Shown here piece after piece: positions 7,773 to 17,054 of a stretch of DNA of 64,000 nt; within the stretch, counting starts at the first letter, position 1, and each line of letters starts with the position of its first letter. Source of the stretch: RYN-133 sp963708645 (lineage in GTDB: Bacteria > Actinomycetota > Actinomycetes > Mycobacteriales > Jatrophihabitantaceae); NCBI GenBank assembly GCA_963708645.1, contig CAVPTA010000006.1, forward strand, positions 62,001 through 126,000, written 5' to 3'. A program made the translations under genes and the position numbers. The notes below the pieces were generated by a model that had not been told where the DNA came from, searched no databases, and saw nothing but the letters and a program-made list of their open reading frames with translations.

Positions 7773-9192
7773 GGGATTGCAAGCGATGGGCAAAACGCTC
7801 GCGGAGAAGCTCTGGGACACCCACGTCGTACGCAGCGCGGTCGGCGAACCCGACCTGCTCTACATCGATATGCATCTGGTCCACGAGGTCACCAGCCCGC
7901 AGGCCTTCGAAGGATTGCGCCTGAACAACCGCACGGTGCGCCGTCCCGACCTGACCCTCGCGACCGAGGACCACAACGTCCCGACCGTCGACATCGACAA
8001 GCCGATCGCCGACCCCGTCAGCCGCACCCAGGTCGAGACACTGCGCAAGAACTGCGACGAGTTCGGCATCCGGCTCTACCCGATGGGCGACGTCAACCAG
8101 GGCATCGTGCACGTCATCGGCCCCCAGCTCGCGATCACCCAGCCGGGTATGACGATCGTCTGCGGCGACTCGCACACGTCGACGCACGGCGCGTTCGGCG
8201 CGCTCGCCTTCGGCATCGGGACGAGCCAGGTCGAGCACGTGCTCGCAACCCAGACGTTGCCGATGGACCGTCCCAAGACCATGGCGGTCAACGTCAACGG
8301 AGACCTGCCGCCCGGCGTCACCCCCAAGGACGTCATCCTCGCCGTCATTGCGAAGACCGGCACGGGCGGCGGCCAGGGTTACATGGTCGAGTACCGCGGC
8401 ACGGCCATCGAGCAGATGTCGATGGAAGGCCGCATGACGGTCTGCAACATGAGCATCGAGTGGGGTGCGCGCGCTGGCATGATCGCGCCGGACCAGACCA
8501 CGTTCGACTATCTGCACGGACGCGAGCACGCGCCGGCCGGCGACGAGTGGGACGCCGCAGTCGACTACTGGACGAGCCTGCGCACCGACGACGACGCCGA
8601 GTTCGATGTCGAGATCACGCTCGACGCGGCCGACCTGACTCCGTTCGTCACCTGGGGCACCAACCCTGCTCAGGGCGTGCCGTTGAGCGAGAGCGTCCCC
8701 GATCCGGACAGCTTCGACGACGAGAGCGACCGCGTCGCAGCGCGCAAGGCGTTGCAGTACATGGGCCTCGAAGCCGGCACGCCGTTGCGTGACATCACCG
8801 TCGACACAGTCTTCGTCGGCTCGTGCACGAATGGCCGCATCGAAGACCTGCGCGCGGTTGCCGGCATCGTCGAAGGACATCACGTTGCCGACGGCGTGCG
8901 CATGCTCGTCGTCCCGGGCTCGATGAAAGTGAAGGCGCAGGCCGAGCAAGAAGGCCTCGACGCGATCTTCACCGCTGCCGGGGCCGAGTGGCGCCAAGCC
9001 GGCTGTTCGATGTGCCTCGGCATGAATCCCGATCAACTCGCACCAGGCGAGCGGAGTGCGTCGACGTCCAACCGCAACTTCGAGGGACGCCAGGGCAAGG
9101 GCGGCCGCACGCACCTCGTCAGTCCGCTCGTCGCCGCCGCCACCGCGATCACCGGGCACCTCGCCGCACCGAACGACCTCGACGCGCGATGA
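7771..9192 (+). CDS. leuC: 3-isopropylmalate dehydratase large subunit
   Basis: A 473-residue aconitase-family subunit that, with LeuD, isomerises 2-isopropylmalate to 3-isopropylmalate in leucine synthesis. It carries the [4Fe-4S] ligands: Cys351 in GSCTNGR and the pair in AGCSMCLGMN (about 411 and 414). Other landmarks are YIDMHLVHEVTSPQAFEGL near the N-terminus, CGDSHTSTHGAFGALAFGIG, and the C-terminal STSNRNFEGRQGKGGRTHL. The ATG at 7771 matches the usual actinobacterial start; the ATG at 7786 is an alternative five codons later. leuD follows after a 137-base gap holding a short dispersed repeat that overlaps the leuC stop. Control by the divergent IclR regulator is likely. Confidence 0.95.
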   Translation: MGLQAMGKTLAEKLWDTHVVRSAVGEPDLLYIDMHLVHEVTSPQAFEGLRLNNRTVRRPDLTLATEDHNVPTVDIDKPIADPVSRTQVETLRKNCDEFGIRLYPMGDVNQGIVHVIGPQLAITQPGMTIVCGDSHTSTHGAFGALAFGIGTSQVEHVLATQTLPMDRPKTMAVNVNGDLPPGVTPKDVILAVIAKTGTGGGQGYMVEYRGTAIEQMSMEGRMTVCNMSIEWGARAGMIAPDQTTFDYLHGREHAPAGDEWDAAVDYWTSLRTDDDAEFDVEITLDAADLTPFVTWGTNPAQGVPLSESVPDPDSFDDESDRVAARKALQYMGLEAGTPLRDITVDTVFVGSCTNGRIEDLRAVAGIVEGHHVADGVRMLVVPGSMKVKAQAEQEGLDAIFTAAGAEWRQAGCSMCLGMNPDQLAPGERSASTSNRNFEGRQGKGGRTHLVSPLVAAATAITGHLAAPNDLDAR

Positions 9193-9207
9193 GCGCTTGC
9201 GCGAAGA
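9189..9207 (+). repeat. Short dispersed element ATGAGCGCTTGCGCGAA, copy 1
   Basis: GATGAGCGCTTGCGCGAAG starts inside the leuC stop codon (the TGA is shared). Near-identical copies are at 44016 and 45240, with a related one at 63210. The gap it opens (9193-9329) also contains GAACGAAGTGAGC, another common actinobacterial spacer motif. No coding sense is evident in the gap. Confidence 0.6.
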
Positions 9208-9329
9208 GCCTCGCCCGGCCGCCGCAGGCGCCCATCGGGTCGCCGCCGGCCCCGAACGAAGTGAGCCGGGCAAAGGACGATCCGACAAACGCCGCTGGAA
9301 CTCGACCACAGAGTTGCGAGGAAATGTAA

Positions 9330-9932
9330 ATGGACGCGTTCACCCAACATGTCGGCCGCGCGGTTCCGTTGCGGCGCAGCAACGTCGACACCGACCAGAT
9401 CATCCCGGCGGTGTACCTGAAACGGATCACGCGCACCGGCTTCGAGGACGGGCTGTTCAGCGCGTGGCGCGCCAACGAGCCCGACTTCGTCCTCAACCAG
9501 CAGCAGTGGCAGGGGGCGACGATCCTGGTCGCCGGGCCTGACTTCGGGACGGGCAGTTCGCGCGAGCACGCGGTGTGGGCGCTGCTCGACTACGGCTTCC
9601 GCGTCGTCATCGCGTCGCGGTTCGGTGACATCTTCCGGGGCAACTCGCTCAAGGCCGGACTGCTCACTGTTGTCCTGCAGGACAAGATCGTGCAGCGGCT
9701 GTGGGACGACATCGAGGCCGATCCGAGCACCGAGGTGGCCGTCGACGTGGTCGAGCGGCAGGTGCGGTGGAGTGGCGAGGTGCACGACTTCGACCTCGAC
9801 GACTACACGCGTTGGCGCCTGATGGAAGGCCTCGACGACATCGGCATCACCGAGAGACACCTCGATGCGGTCGAACAGTACGAACCGTCCCGCAAGCCAT
9901 GGCTACCCGCCGTCGGAGCCGGAAACCCCTGA
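9330..9932 (+). CDS. leuD: 3-isopropylmalate dehydratase small subunit
   Basis: A 200-residue swivel-domain subunit partnering LeuC. It has the family signature RSNVDTDQIIPAVYLKRITRTGFEDGLF near the N-terminus (the sugar-acid substrate loop), and GPDFGTGSSREHAVWALLDYGFRVVIASRFGDIFRGNS in the centre, where the Ser-Ser-Arg-Glu motif binds substrate. Length matches the family. The ATG at 9330 follows a GAGGAAA ribosome-binding sequence at a good distance. The gene is followed at 10057 by the HU-like gene, the same order as in mycobacteria. Confidence 0.95.
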   Translation: MDAFTQHVGRAVPLRRSNVDTDQIIPAVYLKRITRTGFEDGLFSAWRANEPDFVLNQQQWQGATILVAGPDFGTGSSREHAVWALLDYGFRVVIASRFGDIFRGNSLKAGLLTVVLQDKIVQRLWDDIEADPSTEVAVDVVERQVRWSGEVHDFDLDDYTRWRLMEGLDDIGITERHLDAVEQYEPSRKPWLPAVGAGNP

Positions 9933-10056
9933 AATCAAAGAAAAAACCGTCGCGACACACGGCGCGTTCGTTGTTGTGGCGTGAGAATCGTCCTAGCGTG
10001 TCGGCTGAAACGGCTACCAGAGCCGAACATTCATGTCTTAGAGACACGGAGGACAG

Positions 10057-10551
10057 GTGCCAAACAAGGCTCAGTTCGTCGAACTGCTCGCCGAGCGGCT
10101 CGACGGCGACAAGAAGAAGGCACAAGCAGCGCTGGACGCGGTGATCGACACGGTCTATCAGTCGGTCTCCAAGGGTGAGCGGGTCGTGCTGACCGGCTTC
10201 GGCGTCTTCGAAAAGCGCGAGCGGGCCGCCCGCACGGCGCGCAACCCTGCAACCGGTGCGACGGTGAAGGTCAAGAAGACCAGCGTTCCCGCGTTCAAGG
10301 CCGGTGCCGAGTTCAAGGCGATCACCAGCGGTGCCAAGAAGCTGGCCAAGCCGGCCAAGCGCGCGGTCGCAGTGGCGAAGAAGGCTGTCGCCAAGGCAAC
10401 TCCGACGCGAACCCCTGCAAAGAAGGCGCCGGCCAAGAAGGCCGCCGCGAAGAAGGCGCCCGCAAAGACCGCGGCAAAGAAGGCTCCCGCCAAGAAGACC
10501 ACGGCGAAGAAGACGACCGCGCGTAAGACTGCGGCGAAGAAGTCCCGCTAG
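10057..10551 (+). CDS. hupB: HU-family nucleoid protein with Lys/Ala-rich tail (HupB/HLP type)
   Basis: A 164-residue DNA-binding nucleoid protein. Residues 1-90 are a standard HU domain: NKAQFVELLAERL, the GFGVFEKRERAARTARNPATG DNA-binding arm, then VPAFKAGAEFKA. Residues about 91-164 are a basic low-complexity tail of AKKAPAKKA-like repeats, typical of mycobacterial and streptomycete HupB, which extends DNA contact and in mycobacteria is acetylated. The GTG at 10057 is six bases after a strong GGAGG. It is monocistronic: a hairpin terminator lies at 10567 and the next genes converge on it. Confidence 0.95.
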   Translation: MPNKAQFVELLAERLDGDKKKAQAALDAVIDTVYQSVSKGERVVLTGFGVFEKRERAARTARNPATGATVKVKKTSVPAFKAGAEFKAITSGAKKLAKPAKRAVAVAKKAVAKATPTRTPAKKAPAKKAAAKKAPAKTAAKKAPAKKTTAKKTTARKTAAKKSR

Positions 10552-10566
10552 TACGACTCACACGGA

Positions 10567-10592
10567 GGGGCCGGCACATCGTGCCGGCCTCT
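10567..10592. terminator. Intrinsic-type terminator between hupB and mutT1
   Basis: GGCCGGCAC-ATC-GTGCCGGCC forms a 9-bp GC stem with a 3-base loop, followed by CTCTTCGTCGTC. It sits between converging genes and probably serves both. Confidence 0.75.
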
Positions 10593-10601
10593 TCGTCGTC
10601 T

Positions 10602-11474
10602 TCAGGGCGCTTCGTAGTGGTCGGTCGACACGATCTCGCCATCGACACTGGTGAGCACCCACCAGGCGCCCTTGCGAGTGTCGGACGACCGCAGCCCCGG
10701 ACCGAGATGATCGATGAGGGTCGGAATCGTGTAGCCCTGGCTGCAGATCACGCTGACCTTGCCCGGTTTCGCGAGCGCCAACAGGCGATTCGCGGTGCCT
10801 CCGGCTCCGGGCTCGAAGGCATCGTCTGAGAATGCCGGCTCGACCCGCACCTTGAGATCCATCGCGTGCGCGAGCGGTTCGACCGTCTGGATGCAGCGGG
10901 TGCGGTCGGCCGAGTAGATGCGCGTCGGCCCGAAGAACGACAACAGTGATGACAGCAGTTCGGCCTGGCGTTCGCCGGCAGGATCGAGCGGACGCAGTGC
11001 GTCGTCGTCGCGCCACTCGGTGCGCTTGCCGGCCTTCGCATGCCGCACGAGGACGATGACCGAATCGCCCACGGGCGCGGACGCGAAGTCGCGCATCACG
11101 CTGCGATCGACGTTGTAGGTCAGCCGCTGGTATGCGCGGCCGACCCGCAACCACTGCACCTGGTCGACCTCGTCGTTGACCTCGAACTCGCCGCTGCGAT
11201 AGCGCATCGACCAGTACGTGACCTTCTTGCGGGCGTCGCCGACGAGGTACTTGATCGTGCCGATCCGGCGTTGCACGGCGACCGTGGCACCGACCTCCTC
11301 GCCGACCTCGCGCACAGCCGCCGCGAGATCCGGCTCGCCCGGTAGCAGCTTGCCCTTCGGCAAAGTCCAGTCGTCATAACGCGGCCGATGGATGATCTGC
11401 ACCTCGGGCGCCCCATCGCGAATGCGCCACACAACGCCACCGGCAGCAGTAATCCCCTTGGTCGGTCGGCTCAC
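10602..11474 (-). CDS. mutT1: NUDIX hydrolase with histidine-phosphatase domain (MutT1 type)
   Basis: A 290-residue two-domain enzyme. Residues about 5-140 are a NUDIX domain with box GKLLPGEPDLAAAVREVGEEVGA. Residues about 148-285 are a histidine (RHG-type) phosphatase domain starting at LVRHAKAG, with the later ICSQGYTIPTL carrying no obvious second catalytic His. Mycobacterial MutT1 removes oxidised guanine nucleotides and diadenosine polyphosphates using the same architecture, so nucleotide-pool cleaning is the expected role. It is adjacent to, and downstream of, ppk, as in mycobacteria, and both are cotranscribed with cofC. Confidence 0.9.
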   Translation of the reverse strand: MSRPTKGITAAGGVVWRIRDGAPEVQIIHRPRYDDWTLPKGKLLPGEPDLAAAVREVGEEVGATVAVQRRIGTIKYLVGDARKKVTYWSMRYRSGEFEVNDEVDQVQWLRVGRAYQRLTYNVDRSVMRDFASAPVGDSVIVLVRHAKAGKRTEWRDDDALRPLDPAGERQAELLSSLLSFFGPTRIYSADRTRCIQTVEPLAHAMDLKVRVEPAFSDDAFEPGAGGTANRLLALAKPGKVSVICSQGYTIPTLIDHLGPGLRSSDTRKGAWWVLTSVDGEIVSTDHYEAP

Positions 11475-13601
11475 TCACTCACCTCGGTCGACCAACTGAT
11501 GCATGAGCAGCTCTTGGTAGTCCTGATCGCCTGTGCGCGTCCAGGTGTCGTCCGGACCGAGTTCCCACGCTGTCGTCTCGGCGGCGAACGCGAGGTCGAG
11601 CTGCTCGCGGATCTGCTTGCTGCAACCGGGGTCAGACACCTGCACCAGCACCTCGACGCGCCGATCGAGATTGCGGTGCATCAGATCGGCGGACCCGATC
11701 CAGTACTCGGGTTGGCCGTCGTTGCCGAAGTAGTAGACGCGCGAGTGCTCGAGGAAACGTCCGAGGATCGAGCGTGTCGAGATGTTCTCCGACAGCCCTT
11801 CGACGCCCGAGCGGATCGTGCAGAAAGTGCGCACGAGTAGGTCGACGCTGACGCCCGCGCGCGATGCCCGGTACAACGCGTCGATGACCTGCTCATCGAC
11901 CAGGTGGTTGGTCTTGAACTGGATGTGCCCGGGCCGTCCCGACCGGGCGAGCTCGATCTCACGCTCGATGCGGTCGATCAGCCCGCTACGTACGCCGTAG
12001 GGCGCGACGAGCAGCGACCGGTAGTCGGTCTGGCGCGAGTAGCCGGTGAGCACGTTGAACAGGTCGGTGATGTCGGCGCAGATGTCCGGATCGGCGGTGA
12101 ACAGGCCGAGGTCTTCGTAGTGGCGCGCGGTCTTCGGGTTGTAGTTACCGGTACCGATGTGTGCGTACCGGCGGATCGAGCTGCCCTCCTGGCGCACAAC
12201 GAGCGCGGTCTTGCAGTGCGTCTTCAGCCCGACGACGCCGTACACCACGTGACAGCCTGCGCGTTCCAGCGCCCTGGCCCACTTGATGTTCGCCTGCTCG
12301 TCGAAGCGCGCCTTGATCTCGACCAGCGCGACGACCTGCTTGCCCGCTTCGGCCGCGTCGATCAACGCGTCGATGATCGGTGAGTCTCCGGAAGTTCGGT
12401 ACAGGGTCTGCTTGATGGCCAGCACGTTCGGATCTGCGGCGGCCTGTTCGATGAAGCGCTGCACGCTGGTGGCGAACGACTCGTACGGCATGTGCACGAG
12501 GACGTCGCCATCGCGCATTGTCGAGAACACCGACTTCGGGGTCTCGCCCTCGGCGAAGCGTGGGTTGGTGGCCGGGACGAACGGACGTTCCTTCAGCGCC
12601 GGACGGTCGATGTCGTAGACCTGCCACAACGCGCCGAGGTCGAGCAGGCCGGGCAGTCGCTGCACGTCCCCGATCTCGACGTCGATCTCGTTGACGAGGA
12701 GTTCGACGATCTCGTCGTCGATGTCGGCCTCGACCTCGAGCCGCACGGCGGGCCCAAACCTGCGTCGCATGAGTTCGCGCTCGAGGGCCTGCAGCAGGTC
12801 TTCGTCGCGGTCCTCCTCGACTTCGAAGTCGGCGTTGCGCGTTACGCGGAACAGGTGGTGCTCGACGACCTGCATGCCGGGGAACAGCATCTCGAGATGC
12901 GCGGCGATGAGATCTTCGAGCGGCAGGTACTCGGCCTCCACTGCTGACTGCGACACAACGACGAACCGCGGGACGTTGTTCGGAACCTTCACCCGGGCGA
13001 ACCGATCGGGGCCGCCGCCCTCGGCATCACGCACGAGAACGGCCAGGTTGAGCGAGAGCCCGGAAATGTAGGGGAACGGGTGCGCCGGGTCGACGGCAAG
13101 TGGCGTCAGCACCGGGAAGATCTTGCTGCGGAAGTACTCGCCGAGGCGGCCCTTCTCTTCGGCGTCGAGTGCGTCCCAGCGCCGGATGTGGATGCCTTCG
13201 CGTTCGAGGGCCGGCTCGACACCGTCGAGGAAGCACCGGGCGTGACGCTCGATCAGGGTTGCCGTGCGGTCGCCGAGTGCGGCGAGGACTTCGCGCGGGG
13301 TGAGGCCATCGGGCGAGGCGACCTGCAGCCCCATGTCTGCGCGACGCTTCAGCCCGGCGATGCGCACCATGTAGAACTCGTCGAGGTTGCTCGCGAAGAT
13401 CGCGAGAAACTTCATCCGCTCGAGCAGTGGTTGCCGCTCGTCCTCTGCGAGGGCCAGCACGCGTTCGTTGAACGCCAGCCACGACAGTTCGCGATTGCTG
13501 AATCGACCGGATGGCAGATCGGCGGACGTGCCGGGTTCGCCGACAAGATCACCATCCGGGACCAAATCCTCAGCCTGGATCGGAGCACCCATGCTGCACA
13601 T
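11475..13601 (-). CDS. ppk: Polyphosphate kinase
   Basis: A 708-residue PPK1 enzyme transferring the gamma-phosphate of ATP to polyphosphate. The N-terminal domain has FSNRELSWLAFNERVLALA and FLAIFASNLDEFYMVRIAGLKRR. The catalytic C1 and C2 domains have GDVLVHMPYESF, IKQTLYRTSGDSP, EIKARFDEQANI and YAHIGTGNYNPKTARHYEDLGL, whose His is the autophosphorylated residue. Full length and undamaged, unlike many neighbours. The ATG at 13601 is used; an ATG three codons later is possible. It overlaps the 3' end of cofC upstream and runs directly into mutT1 downstream. Confidence 0.95.
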   Translation of the reverse strand: MCSMGAPIQAEDLVPDGDLVGEPGTSADLPSGRFSNRELSWLAFNERVLALAEDERQPLLERMKFLAIFASNLDEFYMVRIAGLKRRADMGLQVASPDGLTPREVLAALGDRTATLIERHARCFLDGVEPALEREGIHIRRWDALDAEEKGRLGEYFRSKIFPVLTPLAVDPAHPFPYISGLSLNLAVLVRDAEGGGPDRFARVKVPNNVPRFVVVSQSAVEAEYLPLEDLIAAHLEMLFPGMQVVEHHLFRVTRNADFEVEEDRDEDLLQALERELMRRRFGPAVRLEVEADIDDEIVELLVNEIDVEIGDVQRLPGLLDLGALWQVYDIDRPALKERPFVPATNPRFAEGETPKSVFSTMRDGDVLVHMPYESFATSVQRFIEQAAADPNVLAIKQTLYRTSGDSPIIDALIDAAEAGKQVVALVEIKARFDEQANIKWARALERAGCHVVYGVVGLKTHCKTALVVRQEGSSIRRYAHIGTGNYNPKTARHYEDLGLFTADPDICADITDLFNVLTGYSRQTDYRSLLVAPYGVRSGLIDRIEREIELARSGRPGHIQFKTNHLVDEQVIDALYRASRAGVSVDLLVRTFCTIRSGVEGLSENISTRSILGRFLEHSRVYYFGNDGQPEYWIGSADLMHRNLDRRVEVLVQVSDPGCSKQIREQLDLAFAAETTAWELGPDDTWTRTGDQDYQELLMHQLVDRGE

Positions 13602-14221
13602 AATGCCGCGTCAGGGTGAACGGGGAAGGCCCACCGTCTGGACGGATCACAGCGGCAGTGTGCTCGCCGAGGCCGACGCTCGCCGCGGCGCTGAGATCCT
13701 CGGCGGTGTCGACGTCGTGTCGCAGCCCGGGCGCCGGCCGCTAGGCGGGTGGCGAACGTGCCGTGCCGGGCTGCCGATCCCTCGCCGAAGCGCGGGTCGA
13801 GGACGACGCCCGGTCGTGCGGTCAGCAGCGTCGTGCCGGTACCCGTGCGGTCGGGGACGAACGCGGCGTCATGCTCGGCTGCGGCCGCCAGCGCGTCAGC
13901 GAGTTCTTCGGGACGCAAGGCCGGCAGGTCACCGACAAGGGCCGCCGTGCCGTCCTGGCCCCACTGCTCACGCGCGTACGCGGCGCCATCGCGCAGGGCG
14001 CCGTTGAGGCCCGCTGAATGCTGCACCAGCGTGATCCCGTCGCCGGGACGATCGCCGACCACGACCACTCGCGTCACCGCCGCACAGGCACGCACCGCCG
14101 TCAGCGTGTCGGCACGGATTGCCGAGACGAGTTGCTCGAACAGTTCGTGCGGGACCGATGACGCCAGCCGGCTCTTCGCACTCGGCAACGCGCGAAGGGG
14201 AACCAGCACCGTCCAGCTCAT
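13570..14221 (-). CDS. cofC: 2-phospho-L-lactate / phosphoenolpyruvate guanylyltransferase (frame-disrupted)
   Basis: CofC/FbiD activates 2-phospholactate or PEP with GTP for the side chain of coenzyme F420. The N-terminal part reads SWTVLVPLRALPSAKSRL, the nucleotide-binding start of the family, and GLNGALRDGA and ALVGDLPALRPEEL follow. Near 13735 the frame is lost, but one frame over it resumes with GLRHDVDTAEDLSAAASVGLG, the conserved CofC C-terminus, ending at 13570. One extra base (around GCGCCCGGGCTG in coding sense) explains this. The ATG at 14221 overlaps the upstream metallopeptidase stop as ATGA. The end overlaps the ppk start by about 30 bases. Confidence 0.8.
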
Positions 14222-15213
14222 CCCGGCGATCCGACCGACGCGGTGATGGTGTCGTGCACGAACCGCAACTTCTCGAGCGCGGTCGGGCTTGGCGCGAACG
14301 GGTAGAGCGGCCCGTTGCCCATGCTGTCGTTGACGGCGTTCATCGCAAAGGTGAACGCGATCCACGCGCGGACCATTTCATCGAAGTCGGTCACCGTGGC
14401 CACGGGGTTCACCGAGAGCCGTGCGCCCCACGCGACGTCGAGGTCGAGGTGCGGACCGCCGATGTGGATGCCCCACGCGCGTGCTGTCTGCATCGTGTCG
14501 CGGATGTGCAGGTAGTGCGCGAACGACTCGGCCCAGTCCTCCCATGGATGAGCGGCGGCGTAGTAGCTGATGTGGGTGTCGGTCCACGTCCGGTCGTCGG
14601 TGGCGTCGTAGTGCCGCGCGAGCGCGTCGGCGTAGTCGGCGCGCTCGTCGCCGAAGACCTCGCGGAACGGGTCCAGCCGGTCGGTGCCGTCGATGAGCAC
14701 CGTCCAGTAGAAGTGCCCGACCTCGTGCCGCAGGTGTCCGAGCATCGTGCGGTAGGGCTCGGCGAGCTGGACACGCATCGCCTCTCGGTGCGGGTCGCTG
14801 CCCTCGGCCAGGTCGATCGTGACCACTCCGTCGGCGTGCCCCGTCGTCACCGCTTCGTACTGGCTCGACAGCAGGTCGAACGTGAGCCCGTCCGTGCTGA
14901 GCCCTAATGCGTCGAGCTGGAAGACCAGCCGCCGCTTGGCCGCCTCGGTCGTCGCGAAGGCTGCGAGCGCGGCGCTGTCGTCGTCGGCCGGACGGGTGCG
15001 GGTGAGCGCGCAGCTTCCGCACAACGGCGCACCGGGAACGGCGAGCCAGTTGCAGTCGGCGATGTCGTGGTTGGCGCACCGCGCACCTTCGTCGGTGAGC
15101 ACGACGAGGTCGGTTGCCGCCCGGTCATAGGCCAGTGCGGAATTGCAGGTCATACAACGGAAGTTGTCGAAGAAGACCAGGCTCCGGCACGTCCCGCACG
15201 CAAATGGGCGCAT
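14218..15213 (-). CDS. Putative zinc-binding metallopeptidase with N-terminal zinc ribbon (DUF2248-type)
   Basis: A 331-residue protein. The first 75 residues contain paired cysteine knuckles (CGTC, CMTC, CANHDIADC, CGSC), a zinc ribbon. The body has the gluzincin motif HEVGHFYW, with a downstream Glu-rich EVFGDERADYADALARHY segment that can supply the third zinc ligand. This matches the zinc-ribbon/peptidase family annotated as putative zinc-binding metallopeptidase; substrates are unknown. The ATG at 15213 is 54 bases from the divergent plsC. It is the first gene of a minus-strand unit with cofC, ppk and mutT1, coupled to cofC by a 4-base overlap. Confidence 0.8.
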   Translation of the reverse strand: MRPFACGTCRSLVFFDNFRCMTCNSALAYDRAATDLVVLTDEGARCANHDIADCNWLAVPGAPLCGSCALTRTRPADDDSAALAAFATTEAAKRRLVFQLDALGLSTDGLTFDLLSSQYEAVTTGHADGVVTIDLAEGSDPHREAMRVQLAEPYRTMLGHLRHEVGHFYWTVLIDGTDRLDPFREVFGDERADYADALARHYDATDDRTWTDTHISYYAAAHPWEDWAESFAHYLHIRDTMQTARAWGIHIGGPHLDLDVAWGARLSVNPVATVTDFDEMVRAWIAFTFAMNAVNDSMGNGPLYPFAPSPTALEKLRFVHDTITASVGSPG

Positions 15214-15267
15214 TGCAACCACGCTAACGCACGGGTGTTCGGGGGTTTGGCAGACTGCACTGGACTC

Positions 15268-16033
15268 ATGAGAGGGGCGATCCGGTTGCCTACGGCAAAA
15301 CTGCGCAGGCCGGGCCACGGCGAGAAGCTGGGGCTTGCTTGGGGAATCGTGATGCTCGTCTTGTACGCACCGTTCTCGCTGCTGATCCGCACCCGGTACC
15401 GCAACCTCGCCAAGCTGCCACAGAGCGGCGGCGCGATCATCGTCGTGAACCATGTCTCCCACGTCGATCCGTTCCTCGTAGCGAAGATGATCATCGACGG
15501 TGCGCGTCGGCCGCGCTTCCTGGCCAAGGACTCGATCTTCGACGTGTTCGCAGTCGGTCGCGGCGATGCGGGGGATGGGCCACATCCCGGTCAAACGCGG
15601 GACCGCCGACGCTCGACAGTCATTCGACGCCGCAGTGCGTGCGCTCGAGGACGGCGGACTGATCGTGCTGCACCCCGAGGGCACCGTCACCCGCGACCCG
15701 AACGGCTGGCCGATGACCGGCAAGACCGGCGCGGCCCGCCTCGCGCTGCTCGCTCCGGACGTCCCGGTGATCCCCGTTGCGCAGTGGGGCGTCCAGGAGC
15801 AGATCGATCTGTACCGCAAGAGGGTGAAGCTCATCCCGCGGCCGCGGCACACACTGTCGGTCGGCGACGAGATCGACCTGTCGGCCTATCGCAACCGTCT
15901 GGTCGACGGGGCAGCGCTGCGCGAGGTCACCGACCTGATCATGCGCCGCCTTCGCGACGACGTGGCAGAGCTACGTGGCGAGCCTGCGCCGACCGGCCCG
16001 CTGTTCAAATGGACGAGATCAGCCAAATCATGA
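15268..16033 (+). CDS. plsC: 1-acyl-sn-glycerol-3-phosphate acyltransferase (one frameshift)
   Basis: An acyltransferase of the PlsC family forming phosphatidic acid at the membrane. A hydrophobic segment (LAWGIVMLVLYAPFSLLI, about residues 25-42) precedes the catalytic NHVSHVDP (HX4D). The second half holds GHIPVKRGTADA and the substrate motif HPEGTVTRD. The two halves are in different frames: the break is near 15572 (GGTCGCGGCGATG), where removing one base restores GRAMRGMGHIPV. The ATG at 15268 was chosen by position and family length. Its stop overlaps the gpsA start as ATGA, coupling two steps of phospholipid synthesis. Confidence 0.85.
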
Positions 16034-17031
16034 AGGTCGCCGTACTCGGTGCCGGATCGTGGGGAACGACCTACGCCAAGGTTCTCGTCGACGCCGGGAA
16101 CGAGGTCACCCTGTGGTCGCGCCGGCCGGAGATCGCAACGAGCGTCGAACGCGAGCACACCAACCCCGACTACCTGCCCGACATCGAGCTACCGGCGCTG
16201 CTGCACGCCACCGATGACGCCGCGGCCGCCCTCGACGGCGCCGAGCTGGTCGCGATCGCCGTCCCGTCCCAGACGCTGCGCGACAACCTGCGTGGCTGGG
16301 TCGATCTGCTGCCCCGCGAAGCCACGCTCGTCAGCCTGATGAAGGGTGTCGAGCTCGGCACGACCAAGCGGATGAGCGAGGTGATCGCCGAGGTGGCCGA
16401 CGCCGCGACCGAACGCGTCGCGGTCGTGTCCGGGCCCAACCTTGCGCTCGAGATCGCCCGCCAGCAGCCGACGGCCACCGTCGTCGCCTGCACCGACGAG
16501 GACACCGCGACGGCGGTGCAGCAGGCCAGCACGACGTCCTACTTCCGGCCGTACACCAACACCGACGTCATCGGGTGCGAGCTCGGTGGCGCGGTGAAGA
16601 ACGTCATCGCGCTCGCGTGCGGCATCGCTCAGGGCATGGGGCTCGGCGACAACACCGTCGCCACGCTGATCACCCGCGGGCTCGCCGAGACTGCGCGCCT
16701 CGGTGCCGCGCTGGGCGCCGACCCGATCACGTTCGCGGGACTTGCCGGCATGGGCGATCTCGTCGCCACCTGCGCGTCCCCGCTGTCGCGCAACCGCAGT
16801 TTCGGCGAGCGTCTCGGCCGCGGCGACACCATGCAGCAGGCGCAGGCCGCGGCGCACGGCCAGGTCGCCGAGGGTGTCATGTCGTGTCGGGCGGTGCTCG
16901 ACCTCGCACATCGCAGTGTCGTCGAGGTACCGATCACTGCCGCGGTCGAAGCGGTGTGCTTCCGCTCGCTGAGCCCACGCACGGTGGGTGAGCTGTTGAT
17001 GTCGCGCTCGACCAAGAGCGAGAGTCATTGA
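16030..17031 (+). CDS. gpsA: Glycerol-3-phosphate dehydrogenase [NAD(P)+]
   Basis: A 333-residue enzyme reducing dihydroxyacetone phosphate to sn-glycerol-3-phosphate for phospholipids. It has the N-terminal dinucleotide fold VAVLGAGSWGTTYAKVL, the SLMKGVELGT and VVSGPNLALEIARQQPTA segments of the active site, the helical domain with CELGGAVKNVIALACGIAQGMGLGDN (Lys catalytic), and AGMGDLVATCASPLSRNR. Intact and of full length. It starts inside the stop of plsC, and ddl follows after 23 bases. Confidence 0.95.
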   Translation: MKVAVLGAGSWGTTYAKVLVDAGNEVTLWSRRPEIATSVEREHTNPDYLPDIELPALLHATDDAAAALDGAELVAIAVPSQTLRDNLRGWVDLLPREATLVSLMKGVELGTTKRMSEVIAEVADAATERVAVVSGPNLALEIARQQPTATVVACTDEDTATAVQQASTTSYFRPYTNTDVIGCELGGAVKNVIALACGIAQGMGLGDNTVATLITRGLAETARLGAALGADPITFAGLAGMGDLVATCASPLSRNRSFGERLGRGDTMQQAQAAAHGQVAEGVMSCRAVLDLAHRSVVEVPITAAVEAVCFRSLSPRTVGELLMSRSTKSESH

Positions 17032-17054
17032 GGACCATCCGTTAGGTTCGCTTC

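Noticed and set aside
7747..9309. Long N-terminal extension of the IclR regulator across leuC
   Set aside because: Entirely antisense to leuC; the IclR family start is at 7746.
15067..17031. plsC-gpsA fusion in one open frame
   Set aside because: Arises from the plsC frameshift; the correct plsC end overlaps the gpsA ATG in a different frame.
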